In this document: one piece after another, positions 8,269 through 17,028 of the stretch
Layout: each line of letters starts with the position of its first letter
How positions within the stretch are numbered: position 1 is the stretch's first letter
From: Ornithinimicrobium pekingense DSM 21552
Lineage (GTDB): Bacteria > Actinomycetota > Actinomycetes > Actinomycetales > Dermatophilaceae
Reading direction: 5' to 3'
Assembly (NCBI RefSeq): GCF_000421185.1
Contig: NZ_ATWJ01000001.1
Location: forward strand, 62,001 to 126,000
DNA length: 64,000 bases
Made by a program: the position numbers and the translations under genes
Notes under the pieces: model-generated
The model's input: only the letters and a program-made list of their open reading frames with translations
The model's database searches: none
Told to the model about the DNA's origin: nothing

Positions 8269-9872
8269 CGGCCGATCACCGCCGCGGTCACGGGGGCGGT
8301 GACGGTCAGCAGCAGCACCGGCAGGACGCCCAGGACGAGGATGAGCGCGCCGAGCAGACGCAGCGCGTAGCGCTCGGTGCGCACGGCGTCGGGAATGCGC
8401 GGCTCCAGCCGGTCACCGGACCACACCTCGCGCAGCACCCGGGCGCTGTAGGCCACGGTGAGCGCGCCGCCGACGGCCGCGAGCACCGCATACAGACCGA
8501 ACCAGCCGCCGGGGCGGTCCTCGGCCGGGGACCAGGCGGCGTAGATGGCACCCACCTCGCCCCAGAAGCCCGCGAGCCCGGGCAGCCCCATCGAGGCCGC
8601 CATGCCGAGGACGAGCGCGGCACCGAGGGAGGGGGTGGCCTCGCGCAGCGCGGCGCGGGCGACGGCGAGGTCGGCGCTGCCCCACCGGTGCTTGAGCCCG
8701 CCGACGACCACGAACAGCAGGGCCGAGATGAGCCCGTGCGCGACGTTGCCGAAGAGCGCGGCCTGCAGCCCCGTCTGCGTGCCCGTCGCCAGGCCGAGGA
8801 CGACGAAGCCCAGGTGGGCGATCGAGGACCAGGCGATGAGCCGCTTGAGGTCGCGCTCGACCAGGCAGGCCAGGGAGGCCCACAGGATGCCGGCCACGGC
8901 CAGTCCGCCCAGCAGCGGCGCCCAGAACGCGAACCCCTCAGGGACGACAGGCATCACCAGTCGCACCATCCCGTAGGTGCCGAGCTTGAGCAGGACGGCC
9001 GCCAGCAGCACCGACCCCGCGGTCGGCGCCGTCGCGTGCACCCAGGGGAGCCAGGTGTGGAGCGGGAAGACGGGCACCTTGAGCGCCAGGCCGGCCAGCA
9101 GGACGGCCGCGACCGCGATCTGGGTGGGACGGTCGATGCCCTCCCCCCGCAGCGAGGCCCATACCGACAGGTCGGTGGTGCCGGTCGCGGTGGCGACGGC
9201 GAGCAGGCCCACCAGCATGAGCGTCGAGCCGACGACCGTGACCATGAGGAAGCGCACGGCGGCGCCGTCCCGGTCGCTGCCGGGGTCGCCGTAGCGGGCG
9301 ACGAGCACCCACATCGGCACCAGCACCAGCTCGAAGCCGACGAAGAAGAGGATGGCGTCGCCGGCCAGGAAGGCCACGAGCGCACCGAGGACGACCAGCA
9401 GCAGGCAGGCGTGGTAGGTCGCCAGGCCCGGCACGTCGGTGCTGCGCAGCACCGGGATGGGGGAGGTGGTCTCCAGCCCCTCCTCCCCCGGCGGGGCCGC
9501 CCGGTGCCGCTCCGGCACGTGCAGGTGCAGTGCGACCGCGACGACCCCCACCACCGAGGTGAGCAGCAGCAGCGGGACGCTGAGGCCGTCCGCGCCCAGC
9601 CGCAGCCAGACACCCAGGCCGGGGATCCAGGGCTCGGCGACCTCCGGCCGGTGCAGCGCGGCGCCGGCGACGCCGACGGCGGAGGCGAGCGCCGCGGTCA
9701 CCGACAGCAGCCGGATGCTGCGGTGACCGGGGGCCGTGGGCCACCGCCCGGCGGTGAGGAGCACCACCGCAGCCAGCAGCAGCGGCGCGAGGGCCAGCAC
9801 GATCCAGGCGGGGCCCAGGTCGGGGACGAGGTCCACCGCCTGGGCGCCGGCGTCGCGCAGGGAGCCGGTCAC
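8265..9872 (-). CDS. nuoM2: Complex I subunit NuoM, second copy
   Basis: A 535-residue antiporter-like membrane subunit. Conserved elements include FFVGFELVLVPMWVLVARYG with the key channel glutamate, KVPVFPLHTWLPWVHATAPT with the conserved lysine and histidine, and DLKRLIAWSSIAHLGFVVLG. These imply a functional proton channel. The GTG start forms a GTGA overlap with the end of nuoL2, and the stop overlaps nuoN2, so translation is coupled. It differs clearly from the NuoM at 47497-49026, so it is an old paralogue rather than a recent duplication. Confidence 0.93.
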   Translation of the reverse strand: MTGSLRDAGAQAVDLVPDLGPAWIVLALAPLLLAAVVLLTAGRWPTAPGHRSIRLLSVTAALASAVGVAGAALHRPEVAEPWIPGLGVWLRLGADGLSVPLLLLTSVVGVVAVALHLHVPERHRAAPPGEEGLETTSPIPVLRSTDVPGLATYHACLLLVVLGALVAFLAGDAILFFVGFELVLVPMWVLVARYGDPGSDRDGAAVRFLMVTVVGSTLMLVGLLAVATATGTTDLSVWASLRGEGIDRPTQIAVAAVLLAGLALKVPVFPLHTWLPWVHATAPTAGSVLLAAVLLKLGTYGMVRLVMPVVPEGFAFWAPLLGGLAVAGILWASLACLVERDLKRLIAWSSIAHLGFVVLGLATGTQTGLQAALFGNVAHGLISALLFVVVGGLKHRWGSADLAVARAALREATPSLGAALVLGMAASMGLPGLAGFWGEVGAIYAAWSPAEDRPGGWFGLYAVLAAVGGALTVAYSARVLREVWSGDRLEPRIPDAVRTERYALRLLGALILVLGVLPVLLLTVTAPVTAAVIGR

Positions 9873-11914
9873 CGGCTCACCACCCCCAGGGCGGCCAGGA
9901 CCAGGACCCCACCGAGCACGAGCGCCAGCGCGGGCGTGGCACGGCGGGGGGTCAGCAGCTCACCGGCACGCCCGGCGAGGCGGGAGCCGGCCCCGGCACC
10001 ACGGACCCAGGCGTCCAGCACCTCGCGGTCGAACCAGGTCACGCCCCGTGCCAGGGCCACCACCGGGGTGGCCACGAGCAGCCGGTAGGCGTAGTCGAAG
10101 CCGAGACCGCGCTCGGCCGCCAGGCTGACCCGGGCGGGCACGCGCGCGGCGGCGTCCCGGGTGCGCACCCCGCGGGCCGCCAGCGCCACGGCCAGGGCGG
10201 CGACGACCATCAGCAGCAGCGTCGCGACGAGCAGCTGCAGGTCGAGGTGGACGTCGTTGCGCCAGACGGGCAGGAGCATGACGAGGCTGCCGAGGACGGT
10301 CATCAGGGCCAGCAGGGTCGTCCCGAGGCGGGCCGAGCTGCTGATCGCCGCCTCGGCACGCTCCAGCCCCTCGGCCTCGTGGACGACCTGGGGCTCGTCG
10401 AAGAAGTCGTCGATGCGCTCCACCGGTCCTGAGTCGAAGGCCGCGGCGTGCTGCTCGCGCTCCGTGGGCCGGTCCAGGACCAGCCAGGCCCGCATGCAGT
10501 AGGCGGCGGTGAGCGGGGCGGAGGCCCCGACCGCCGACAGCACGATGACCGAGGCCAGCCCGCCGTTGCCCACCGCCGCGGTCTCGGCGGTGCCCAGGAT
10601 CAGCTCCTTGGAGAAGAACCCGACGAAGGGCGGCACACCGGCCAGGGCCAGCAGTCCCCAGGCGAAACGGCGCCGCAGCACCCGGTAGCGCCGGGTGCCC
10701 GAGGCGACGGCGTTCATCGCGGTGCCGCCGACGAGGACGGCGAGCCAGCCGGCGGCCAGGAAGAGCAGCGCCTTGAACCACGCGTGGGCGATGAGGTGCT
10801 GCGCGGCGGCGTCCGGCCCCGTCTGCGGGGTCGCGGCCGCCAGCGCGGCCAGCATCAGGGCCACCTGGCTCACCGTCGACCAGGCGAGCAGACGCTTCAG
10901 GTCCGCCTGGGCGAAGGCCATCGCGGCGGCACCCAGCATCGTGACGGTGGCCAGGACGGCCAGCACCAGCCGAGCGGTGCCCGAGAGCGTGAGGATCTCG
11001 AAGAGGTGGGTCAGCACGACGGTGCCGGCGGCCACCATGGTCGCCGCGTGGATCAGGGCCGAGGCGGGCGTGGGGCCCTCCATGGCGTCGGGGAGCCAGT
11101 CCTGGAAGGGAAAGAGGGCGGACTTGCCGGCCACCCCGACGATGACCAGCACGAGGGCCACCGTCAGGCCCGGGCCCGCACCGGCCGCCCACCAGTGGTC
11201 GACGATCGCCGCGACCGAGGTCGTGCCCGCTCCCGCGGCCAGCAGGAGCATGCCGAGGACGAAGCCGATGTCGGCCGTGCGCGTCACCACCAGCGCCTTG
11301 GTGGCCGCGCGCCGGGCGGAGGCCTTGGCCGAGTGGTGGCCGATGAGCAGGTAGGAGCACCAACCCATCACCTCCCAGCCCACGATGATCAGCAGGACGT
11401 CGTCGGCATGCACCGTGAGCAGCATCGCCGCGGTGAACACCGACACGGTGGCGGCGAAGACGGGGTAGCGCGGGTCGTACCAGAGGTACCAGCGCGCGTA
11501 GACCTGCACGATGAGCGCGACGGCGGCCACCGTCACCGCGACCAGGGCCAGCGGCCAGGAGGTCGCCAGCCCGAGGGGCACGTCCAGCTCGCCGAACGGC
11601 AGCGCCCCGACCGAGCCGGAGGAGTGCCGTCCGTCGACCGCCGCCACCACGCGCAGCTGCCACACGGCGGAGGCGAACGTCAGGAGCCCGCCGCCGACGG
11701 CGATCCACGCGGCCAGCCGGTTGGAGCGCACGCTCAGGGTGATGCCCGCCAGCGCGGCGAGCGCCGGGACCAGGACCACCCACTGCATGGGCGAGCCCCA
11801 GAAGTCGGGCACGGACAGGCCGGGTATGTCGATCGTCGGCAGGTCGGGCGGGGGCGGCAGCTGCAGGTCGGACCAGTCGAGGTCGGGCAGGTCGGGCAGG
11901 TCGACGACGCTCAC
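9869..11914 (-). CDS. nuoL2: Complex I subunit NuoL, second copy
   Basis: A 681-residue antiporter-like subunit. Motifs include VLLIIVGWEVMGWCSYLLIG with the channel glutamate, SALFPFQDWLPDAMEGPTPA and DLKRLLAWSTVSQVALMLAA. A hydrophilic loop near residue 500 (FDSGPVERIDDFFDEPQVV) and a long C-terminal helix region are present, as in NuoL proteins. The chosen GTG at 11914 gives MSVVDLPDLPDLDWSDLQLP and forms a GTGA overlap with the nuoK2 stop; longer readings in this frame run antisense-like through nuoK2 and are not protein-like. The N-terminus is extended and rich in Pro/Asp compared with the usual start near the first helix. Confidence 0.92.
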   Translation of the reverse strand: MSVVDLPDLPDLDWSDLQLPPPPDLPTIDIPGLSVPDFWGSPMQWVVLVPALAALAGITLSVRSNRLAAWIAVGGGLLTFASAVWQLRVVAAVDGRHSSGSVGALPFGELDVPLGLATSWPLALVAVTVAAVALIVQVYARWYLWYDPRYPVFAATVSVFTAAMLLTVHADDVLLIIVGWEVMGWCSYLLIGHHSAKASARRAATKALVVTRTADIGFVLGMLLLAAGAGTTSVAAIVDHWWAAGAGPGLTVALVLVIVGVAGKSALFPFQDWLPDAMEGPTPASALIHAATMVAAGTVVLTHLFEILTLSGTARLVLAVLATVTMLGAAAMAFAQADLKRLLAWSTVSQVALMLAALAAATPQTGPDAAAQHLIAHAWFKALLFLAAGWLAVLVGGTAMNAVASGTRRYRVLRRRFAWGLLALAGVPPFVGFFSKELILGTAETAAVGNGGLASVIVLSAVGASAPLTAAYCMRAWLVLDRPTEREQHAAAFDSGPVERIDDFFDEPQVVHEAEGLERAEAAISSSARLGTTLLALMTVLGSLVMLLPVWRNDVHLDLQLLVATLLLMVVAALAVALAARGVRTRDAAARVPARVSLAAERGLGFDYAYRLLVATPVVALARGVTWFDREVLDAWVRGAGAGSRLAGRAGELLTPRRATPALALVLGGVLVLAALGVVSR

Positions 11915-12279
11915 CGCGCGGCCTCCCCGTCGGGCAGGTGGCCGGGCCCGGGCACGGAGGCGTCGGGCCGGCCGCGCGGGTCGAGGTCGGCGGCGAGGTC
12001 GAGGTGGCCCCTCGCGCGGTAGAGGGCGAGGACGACGGCCAGTGCGACGACGACCTCCGCGGCGGCGATGGTGATGACGAACAGCGTGAGGACCTGGGCG
12101 CTCGCGTGCGCGTCCCCGCCCCCGGTCTGGCCGACGGTGACCAGCAGGAGCCCGGCGGCCCCCAGGAGGAGCTCGACGCCGACGAGGACGAGCACGGCGT
12201 GCCGGCGGGCGAGGATCCCGTAGACGCCGAGCCCGGCCAGGACCGCCACCAGCAGGTAGGGCAGCGCGGGCCGGATCAT
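11911..12279 (-). CDS. nuoK2: Complex I subunit NuoK, second copy
   Basis: A 122-residue protein with three membrane helices. The two membrane glutamates important for proton pumping in NuoK are retained, in LVLVGVELLLGAAGLLLV and FVITIAAAEVVVALAVVL. The C-terminus has an extra hydrophilic tail of about 20 residues. The ATG overlaps the nuoJ2 stop (ATGA) and the stop overlaps nuoL2 (GTGA). Confidence 0.93.
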   Translation of the reverse strand: MIRPALPYLLVAVLAGLGVYGILARRHAVLVLVGVELLLGAAGLLLVTVGQTGGGDAHASAQVLTLFVITIAAAEVVVALAVVLALYRARGHLDLAADLDPRGRPDASVPGPGHLPDGEAAR

Positions 12280-12836
12280 GCGTCCTCCCCCTGCGCCGCC
12301 AGGGCGCGGGGCGCCGGCCCGGGCCGGTGGCTCGCGTCGTCCTGCCCACCGACGGGCGCGCGGGCGATCGCGACAGCCGCGACCAGGGCCAGGAGCAGGA
12401 GCGCCGAGAGCAGCTCGAAGGGCCAGACGTAGACGCCCAGGACACCCTCGGCCACCTCGGTGTTCGTCGGGCCGGCCACCTCGACCGCGCGCCAGCCGCT
12501 GCCGGCGACCAGCGTGCCGCCGAGCAGGATCGTGGTGCCCGCACCGACGAGGGCCGCCCCGCCCCGCTGCCCGCGGCCGGTGACCACCGGCACGCCACCG
12601 CTGCGGGTCAGCATGAGGGCGAAGAGGATGAGCACGACCACCGCGCCGACGTAGACGAGCAGCTGCACCAGGCCCACGAGCTCGGCCCCCAGCACGAGGT
12701 AGCAGCCGGCCAGCCCGGCCAGGGTCACCACCAGCCACAGTGCCGCGTGGAGGACCTGCCGGGAGAGCACGGCGAGCAGCGCCGAGCCCGCGGTGAGCAG
12801 GCCGACGGCGAGGAACAGCACGTCGAGTCCGCTCAC
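12276..12836 (-). CDS. nuoJ2: Complex I subunit NuoJ, second copy
   Basis: A 186-residue membrane subunit with five hydrophobic segments. The conserved pattern is [21 protein letters not shown], the pi-bulge helix region of NuoJ. The GTG start at 12836 ([14 protein letters not shown]) forms a GTGA overlap with the nuoI2 stop. It lacks the long hydrophilic tail found in the NuoJ at 51306-52151. Confidence 0.9.
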   Translation of the reverse strand: MSGLDVLFLAVGLLTAGSALLAVLSRQVLHAALWLVVTLAGLAGCYLVLGAELVGLVQLLVYVGAVVVLILFALMLTRSGGVPVVTGRGQRGGAALVGAGTTILLGGTLVAGSGWRAVEVAGPTNTEVAEGVLGVYVWPFELLSALLLLALVAAVAIARAPVGGQDDASHRPGPAPRALAAQGEDA

Positions 12837-13399
12837 TCCTGCCCCACCTGCGGCTTCGGCGCCTCGGGTCCGACGTCGACGGGTTCCCGCGTCTCGGCCG
12901 TCCTCGGGGGGTGGTCGGGGGACGGAGCCCCCCGCCTGACGGCATACCCCTGGTAGCCCTCGGGCCAGGCCGACTCGGGCACCCGCTCCATCCAGGTGCC
13001 CAGCCGCTCCTTGTCGTGCAGCAGGTTGCGGATGTCGCCCTCGGCGTAGGCGAAGTCGGGGGCCCAGAAGAGCGCGTCGAAGGGGCACACCTCGATGCAG
13101 ATGCCGCAGTACATGCACAGCGAGTAGTCGATCTCGAAGCGGTCGAGGACGTTCTTCTGCCGGGCGCGCCCTCCCTCGGTCTCCGGCGGCACGGTCTCCT
13201 TGTGGGAGTCGATGTAGATGCACCAGTCCGGGCACTCGCGGGCGCACAGCATGCAGGAGGTGCAGTTCTCCTCCAGCAGCGCGATCACCCCGCGGGAACG
13301 CTCCGGCAGCTCGGGCTGCTCGTGCGGGTACTGCTGCGTGTGCGCGCCGCGGGCGAGCACCTTGGCCGTCGTCCGCAGACCGGTGAACAGGCCCTTCAT
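12833..13399 (-). CDS. nuoI2: Complex I subunit NuoI, second copy (two [4Fe-4S] clusters)
   Basis: A 188-residue ferredoxin-like subunit. Both cluster motifs are complete: Cys46-Cys49-Cys52-Cys56 in [15 protein letters not shown] and Cys95-Cys98-Cys101-Cys105 in [13 protein letters not shown]. It would carry electrons toward the NuoB cluster. The ATG overlaps the nuoH2 stop (ATGA). With both clusters intact, this copy appears functional for electron transfer despite the absence of E, F and G subunits in the cluster. Confidence 0.95.
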   Translation of the reverse strand: MKGLFTGLRTTAKVLARGAHTQQYPHEQPELPERSRGVIALLEENCTSCMLCARECPDWCIYIDSHKETVPPETEGGRARQKNVLDRFEIDYSLCMYCGICIEVCPFDALFWAPDFAYAEGDIRNLLHDKERLGTWMERVPESAWPEGYQGYAVRRGAPSPDHPPRTAETREPVDVGPEAPKPQVGQE

Positions 13400-14373
13400 G
13401 ACATCACCACCACTCCTACACCGGTGATCGCGAGCTGGAGCAGCGCGACGGGAAGCAGCACCAGCCACGCCAGGCGCTGCAGCTGGTCCTCGCGCACGCG
13501 CGGCCACGCGACGCGGAACCACAGGAACAGCGACCCTACGGCAGTGGCCTTGATCACGGTCCACAGCGCGCCGACGGCGCCCACGTCGCCCCACGGGCCG
13601 CGCCAGCCGCCGAGGAAGAGCACGGTGAACAGCAGCGCCATGACCACCATCCCGGCGTACTCGGCCAGGAGGAAGAAGGCGAACCGCAGCCCGGTGTACT
13701 CGGTGAGCGGGCCGAAGACGATCTCGGCGTCGGCGATCGGGGCGTCGAAGGGCGTGCGCTGCAGCTCGGCCACGCTCGCCACGAGGAACACGGCGGCCGC
13801 CGGCGCCTGCCACAGCAGCCACCACCACGACCACGCCTGCACGATGCCCGTGAGGGACAGAGTCCCGGCCGCCATGGCGACCGAGGCCGCGGACAGCACC
13901 ATCGGCAGCTCGTAGGAGACCAGCTGGGCACCGGCCCGCATGCCGCCGATGAGGGAGTACTTGTTGCCGCTGCCCCAGCCGGCCATCAACGTGCCGATGA
14001 CACCGACGCTGGTGGCCGCGAGCACGAGGAGCAGGGAGGCGGGCACGTCCGCCGCCACCCACGCGGCGCTGAAGGGGATGGCCGCGAGCGCGACGAGGTA
14101 GGGCACGAGCGCCACCGCGGGGGCGAGCCGGAAGACGGGCCGGTCGGCGGCCGTCGGGGTGACGTCCTCCTTCTGGACGAACTTGATGCCGTCGGCGACC
14201 AGCTGGAGGATCCCGTGCGGACCTGCCTCCATCGGGCCGAGCCGACCCTGCATGTGCCCCATGAGCTTGTGCTCCAGCTGACCGAGCGCCAAGGGCATGG
14301 TGAGGAAGACCGCGAGGACCACCGCGGCCTTCAGCACGACCTCCACGAGGAGGGGAAGCTCGGTCAGCATCAT
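13396..14373 (-). CDS. nuoH2: Complex I subunit NuoH, second copy
   Basis: About 325 residues with eight or nine hydrophobic segments; it anchors the peripheral arm and lines the quinone tunnel. [20 protein letters not shown] and [14 protein letters not shown] are recognisable. The acidic loop reads [20 protein letters not shown] followed by LTEYTGLRF, whereas the main NuoH has [20 protein letters not shown] and HTEY; acidic and quinone-side residues therefore differ. The ATG at 14373 (or 14370) is preferred over an upstream TTG because a minus-strand TTAGTG box ends five bases before it, suggesting a leaderless mRNA. First gene of the H2-N2 operon. Confidence 0.9.
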   Translation of the reverse strand: MMLTELPLLVEVVLKAAVVLAVFLTMPLALGQLEHKLMGHMQGRLGPMEAGPHGILQLVADGIKFVQKEDVTPTAADRPVFRLAPAVALVPYLVALAAIPFSAAWVAADVPASLLLVLAATSVGVIGTLMAGWGSGNKYSLIGGMRAGAQLVSYELPMVLSAASVAMAAGTLSLTGIVQAWSWWWLLWQAPAAAVFLVASVAELQRTPFDAPIADAEIVFGPLTEYTGLRFAFFLLAEYAGMVVMALLFTVLFLGGWRGPWGDVGAVGALWTVIKATAVGSLFLWFRVAWPRVREDQLQRLAWLVLLPVALLQLAITGVGVVVMS

Positions 14374-14448
14374 CGCCACACTAACCAAGGACGACGACCC
14401 GCCGCTCCCCCCGCGCCGCGCCCGGCCCGTTCCGGCCGTCTCTTGCGT

Positions 14449-14480
14449 ATGACGTCACAGTGGTGTCATAGTGACGTCAT
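14449..14480 (+). promoter_or_regulatory. Inverted-repeat operator overlapping the RHH gene start
   Basis: ATGACGTCAC (14449-14458) and its exact reverse complement GTGACGTCAT (14471-14480) flank a 12-base spacer that contains another TGTCAT. The right arm includes the start codon of the ribbon-helix-helix gene. The placement suggests autorepression, and it lies about 75-105 bases upstream of the divergent nuoH2 start, so it might affect the nuo2 operon as well. Confidence 0.55.
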
Positions 14481-14991
14481 GGATCTGCACCCCTACCTCG
14501 ACGCCGTGGCCGCCGACCTCGACCGGGCGACCGCGCTGGCCGACGACTCCACCCGCGACCTCGCCCACCGGCTCGCGTCCGCCATCGAGCCGGGTCTCCG
14601 GATGGCGCTGGTCCGGGCGGTCTCCGACACGGCGGCACAGATCAACACCCAGCTCGACGACGCGGTCGTCACCGTGACGATCGCCGGGCACGAGCCGCTG
14701 GTGACCGTGACGCGCACCGCGGCCCTGGAGACGCACGGTGGCGACGGGCAGCACGACCCGGCGGCTCCACCCGCCGGACCCGAGGACCGGTCCGGCGTCG
14801 ACCCCGGCGGCACCGTCCGCATCACCCTGCGCCTGCCCGAGCAGCTCAAGACCCGGGCCGAGGAGCTCGCCGAGCGGGCCGAGCAGTCGCTCAACACCTG
14901 GCTGGTCCAGGCCGTCCGCCGCGCCACGACCGACGGCCGCCGGGCGCGGGCGTCCGTGCCCGGCTCCCGCCGACACACCGGCTGGGCCTGA
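14479..14991 (+). CDS. Ribbon-helix-helix DNA-binding protein
   Basis: A 170-residue protein in two parts. The N-terminal 80 residues (MDLHPYLDAVAADLDRATAL onward) form a predicted helical/strand domain I do not recognise. Residues about 112-150 (VRITLRLPEQLKTRAEELAE and SLNTWLVQAVRRAT) match the ribbon-helix-helix fold of HicB/Arc-type antitoxins and repressors. No toxin gene is adjacent; the next gene, 73 bases downstream, is a DUF4097 protein. An inverted repeat overlaps the start codon, so it probably controls its own expression. The pair is inserted between nuoH2 and nuoC2 on the opposite strand. Confidence 0.75.
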   Translation: MDLHPYLDAVAADLDRATALADDSTRDLAHRLASAIEPGLRMALVRAVSDTAAQINTQLDDAVVTVTIAGHEPLVTVTRTAALETHGGDGQHDPAAPPAGPEDRSGVDPGGTVRITLRLPEQLKTRAEELAERAEQSLNTWLVQAVRRATTDGRRARASVPGSRRHTGWA

Positions 14992-15064
14992 CCGGCCCCG
15001 CGCCCCCGCACCGCCCGTCCCGGCATCCGCACCAGACCGACCCACCCGACAGGAGAGAGCGACC

Positions 15065-15916
15065 ATGACCACCGAGATCGTCCCCACCACCCACGAGCTG
15101 AGCGGTGTCACCGCCGTCCGCGTCCGCAACCACCGGGGCGACGTCACCGTGACGCACCGCCCCGCACCGGTCGACGGCGCCCCCGGCGAGCACGGGGGCG
15201 CGGCACGCGTTCTGCTGACGCCCCGGGCCGACGTCGACCTGGCCGCGGCGACCGTCTCGGTCGAGAACGGCACGCTCGTCGTCGACGTGCCGCACCTCGA
15301 CACCGCCGGCGACGGGGGCGGCTTCCGGCTGGGCCCGATCACCATCGGGGGAGCCGGCGTGGCCGTCGCCGTCGAGGTGGAGGTCCCGTCGGGTACCCCC
15401 GACGACCTGTCCACGAAGTTCGGCGACGTCAGGGTGGAGGGCACCGCCGGCGACGCCAGGGTCCGGACCGGCGCGGGCTCCGTCCGCGTCGAGCGCTGCC
15501 TGCGGCTCGAGTGCTCCACGGGCGCCGGGGACGTCCGGGTCGGCGCGTGCACCGGCGGGACGGCCACGACCGGCACGGGCGGCGTCACCGTCGACAGCTC
15601 CGAGGGAGCGCTGCACGCCCGCACCGGCGCGGGCGACGTCACCGTGCTCGCCAGCAGCGGTGGCGCCGTGTCTGCGGTGACGGGCGCCGGCGACGTGCGG
15701 CTCGAGCTGCTCTCGGGCGGCTGCGAGTGCCGCACGGGGGCCGGTGACGTGACGGTCCTCGTCCCGCGGGGCGAGCCGGTCTGGCTCGACCTCAACGCGG
15801 GTCTGGGCTCGGTCCGCAAGGACGTCGAGCCGGTCGGGGCACCGGCGGAGGGCCAGCCCTACCTGAGCGTGAAGGCGCGCACGGGCCTGGGCGACGTCAC
15901 CGTCCGCCACCCCTGA
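15065..15916 (+). CDS. DUF4097-family beta-strand repeat protein
   Basis: A 283-residue protein without signal peptide or membrane helix. Residues about 137-281 hold seven repeats of the type RTGAGDVTV (RTGAGSVRV, STGAGDVRV, TTGTGGVTV, RTGAGDVTV, VTGAGDVRL, RTGAGDVTV, RTGLGDVTV), expected to stack as a beta-helix-like solenoid. This matches DUF4097, whose biochemical role is unknown. The start ATG has a clear ACAGGAGAG ribosome site. It probably forms an operon with the ribbon-helix-helix gene upstream. Confidence 0.85.
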   Translation: MTTEIVPTTHELSGVTAVRVRNHRGDVTVTHRPAPVDGAPGEHGGAARVLLTPRADVDLAAATVSVENGTLVVDVPHLDTAGDGGGFRLGPITIGGAGVAVAVEVEVPSGTPDDLSTKFGDVRVEGTAGDARVRTGAGSVRVERCLRLECSTGAGDVRVGACTGGTATTGTGGVTVDSSEGALHARTGAGDVTVLASSGGAVSAVTGAGDVRLELLSGGCECRTGAGDVTVLVPRGEPVWLDLNAGLGSVRKDVEPVGAPAEGQPYLSVKARTGLGDVTVRHP

Positions 15917-15964
15917 GACGCGGACGTCCGCCGCCCGCTGCCCGGGCAGCGCGCGGTGCCCTGC

Positions 15965-16378
15965 TCAGGAGGTGAAGAAGCAGAAGGGGTGGCCGTGCGG
16001 GTCCAGCATGACCCGCACCCCGTCCTGGGGCTGGACACCGTGCCGCCGCGCGCCGAGCTCGACGGCCCACGCCTCCGCCTGGTCGAGGTCGTCGACCCAC
16101 AGGTCGAGGTGGGCCTGGGGCTGCTGCGTCCCCGGCGTGCTGGGCCAGGTCGGGGCCTCGAAGGAGGGGTCCCACTCCAGGTTGACGGTCATCCGCAGCC
16201 GCCCCTCGGCGGGGCGCAGCTGGGCCCAGCCGGCCTCGGGCGGCTCGCCCTCCCGCGGACCCTCCTCGTCGGCGACCTCCACCCCGAGCAGCTCGGCGTA
16301 GAACCGGGCGAGCTCGCGCGGACGGTCGGTGCTGATGGACACCGACGTCGCCTCGATCCGGGGCCGGCCGGCGTTCAT
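15965..16378 (-). CDS. VOC-family (glyoxalase/bleomycin-resistance fold) protein
   Basis: A 137-residue protein with the beta-alpha-beta-beta-beta pattern of vicinal oxygen chelate proteins: SVSISTDRPRELARFYAELL at the start and AHLDLWVDDLDQAEAWAVEL, then RVMLDPHGHPFCFF at the end. The substrate is unknown. Its ATG overlaps the nuoC2 stop codon in ATGA, so it is translated from the same mRNA as nuoC2, an unusual partner for a complex I subunit. Confidence 0.85.
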   Translation of the reverse strand: MNAGRPRIEATSVSISTDRPRELARFYAELLGVEVADEEGPREGEPPEAGWAQLRPAEGRLRMTVNLEWDPSFEAPTWPSTPGTQQPQAHLDLWVDDLDQAEAWAVELGARRHGVQPQDGVRVMLDPHGHPFCFFTS

Positions 16379-16923
16379 CGCGGCCCCCACGACGGGTCGG
16401 GGACCCCCGGGGGCAGCAGACGGCGGCGTGACGGAGCCCGCCTGGTGGCCGACCCCTCGCCCTCGCCCGGCTCCTTGGCGCCGGGCCAGGCCTTGGAGGC
16501 ACGGGAGGCCAGCTGGAAGGACTTGCGCAGGGGCGTGCCCTCGAAGCCCTCCGGCAGGAGCAGCGGGCGCAGCCCCAGACCCGTGCCGTCGTCGAAGCCC
16601 TCGAGCCGGAGCCCGAACATCTCGTGCGTCTCCCGCTCGTGCCAGCCGGCGCCGGCGAAGACGCCGGTGACCGACCCCAGCGACCGACCCTCCGGCACCC
16701 GGGTGCGCAGCAGCAGCCGGCGCACGGGGGTCCGCGGGCCGTGACGCACGTCCATCAGGTGGCAGACGACCTCCAGTCCCGCCCCGTGCTCGTCGGTGCT
16801 GTCGGTCTCGTCCACGGCGGAGAGCCAGTCGAAGTAGCCGTAACCCTCCCCGCGCGCCGCGCGCACCGCAGCGACCCACTCCCCCGGCTCGACGCGACGC
16901 TCCTCGACGCTGGGCACGCTCAT
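16375..16923 (-). CDS. nuoC2: Complex I subunit NuoC, second copy
   Basis: A 182-residue 30-kDa-type subunit. The family signature appears as GAGWHERETHEMFGLRLEGF and continues LLLPEGFEGTPLRKSFQL. The last 35 residues are basic and low in complexity. It is not followed by nuoD; instead the next gene downstream is the overlapping VOC gene. The ATG at 16923 lies six bases after a minus-strand TAGGCT box (16930-16935), so the mRNA is probably leaderless and has its own promoter, separate from nuoA2B2. Confidence 0.92.
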   Translation of the reverse strand: MSVPSVEERRVEPGEWVAAVRAARGEGYGYFDWLSAVDETDSTDEHGAGLEVVCHLMDVRHGPRTPVRRLLLRTRVPEGRSLGSVTGVFAGAGWHERETHEMFGLRLEGFDDGTGLGLRPLLLPEGFEGTPLRKSFQLASRASKAWPGAKEPGEGEGSATRRAPSRRRLLPPGVPDPSWGPR

Positions 16924-16929
16924 GCCGTC

Positions 16930-16977
16930 AGCCTACGACGCGCCGGACCCGTCGGGCCGGCGGTGAGGGCCTAGGCT
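16930..16977. promoter_or_regulatory. Divergent -10 boxes for nuoC2 and heliorhodopsin
   Basis: The 105-base gap between nuoC2 and the heliorhodopsin gene carries a TAGGCT on the minus strand (16930-16935), six bases from the nuoC2 ATG, and a TAGGCT on the plus strand (16972-16977), which would give the heliorhodopsin mRNA a leader of about 45 bases. Both match the actinobacterial TANNNT -10 form. No convincing -35 boxes are seen. Confidence 0.45.
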
Positions 16978-17028
16978 TCAGACCCACGGGTGCGGCAGCC
17001 CCCGTGACCACCCCACCGAGGGAGCGCC

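Noticed and set aside
6448-8370. Long plus-strand open frame across nuoM2/nuoN2
   Set aside because: Low-complexity Gly/Arg/Gln product antisense to clear membrane proteins; a shadow caused by high GC.
14374-14388. TTG start of nuoH2 at 14388
   Set aside because: The likely -10 box lies inside this extension, so ATG 14373 or 14370 is preferred.
14479-14991. Toxin-antitoxin module
   Set aside because: An RHH antitoxin-like domain is present, but the neighbouring gene is a DUF4097 beta-repeat protein without any toxin motif.
14479-16378. Hidden or diverged nuoD2
   Set aside because: No GPQHPxxHG-like segment or 49-kDa-type sequence is present in any frame between nuoH2 and nuoC2; the space is occupied by RHH, DUF4097 and VOC genes.
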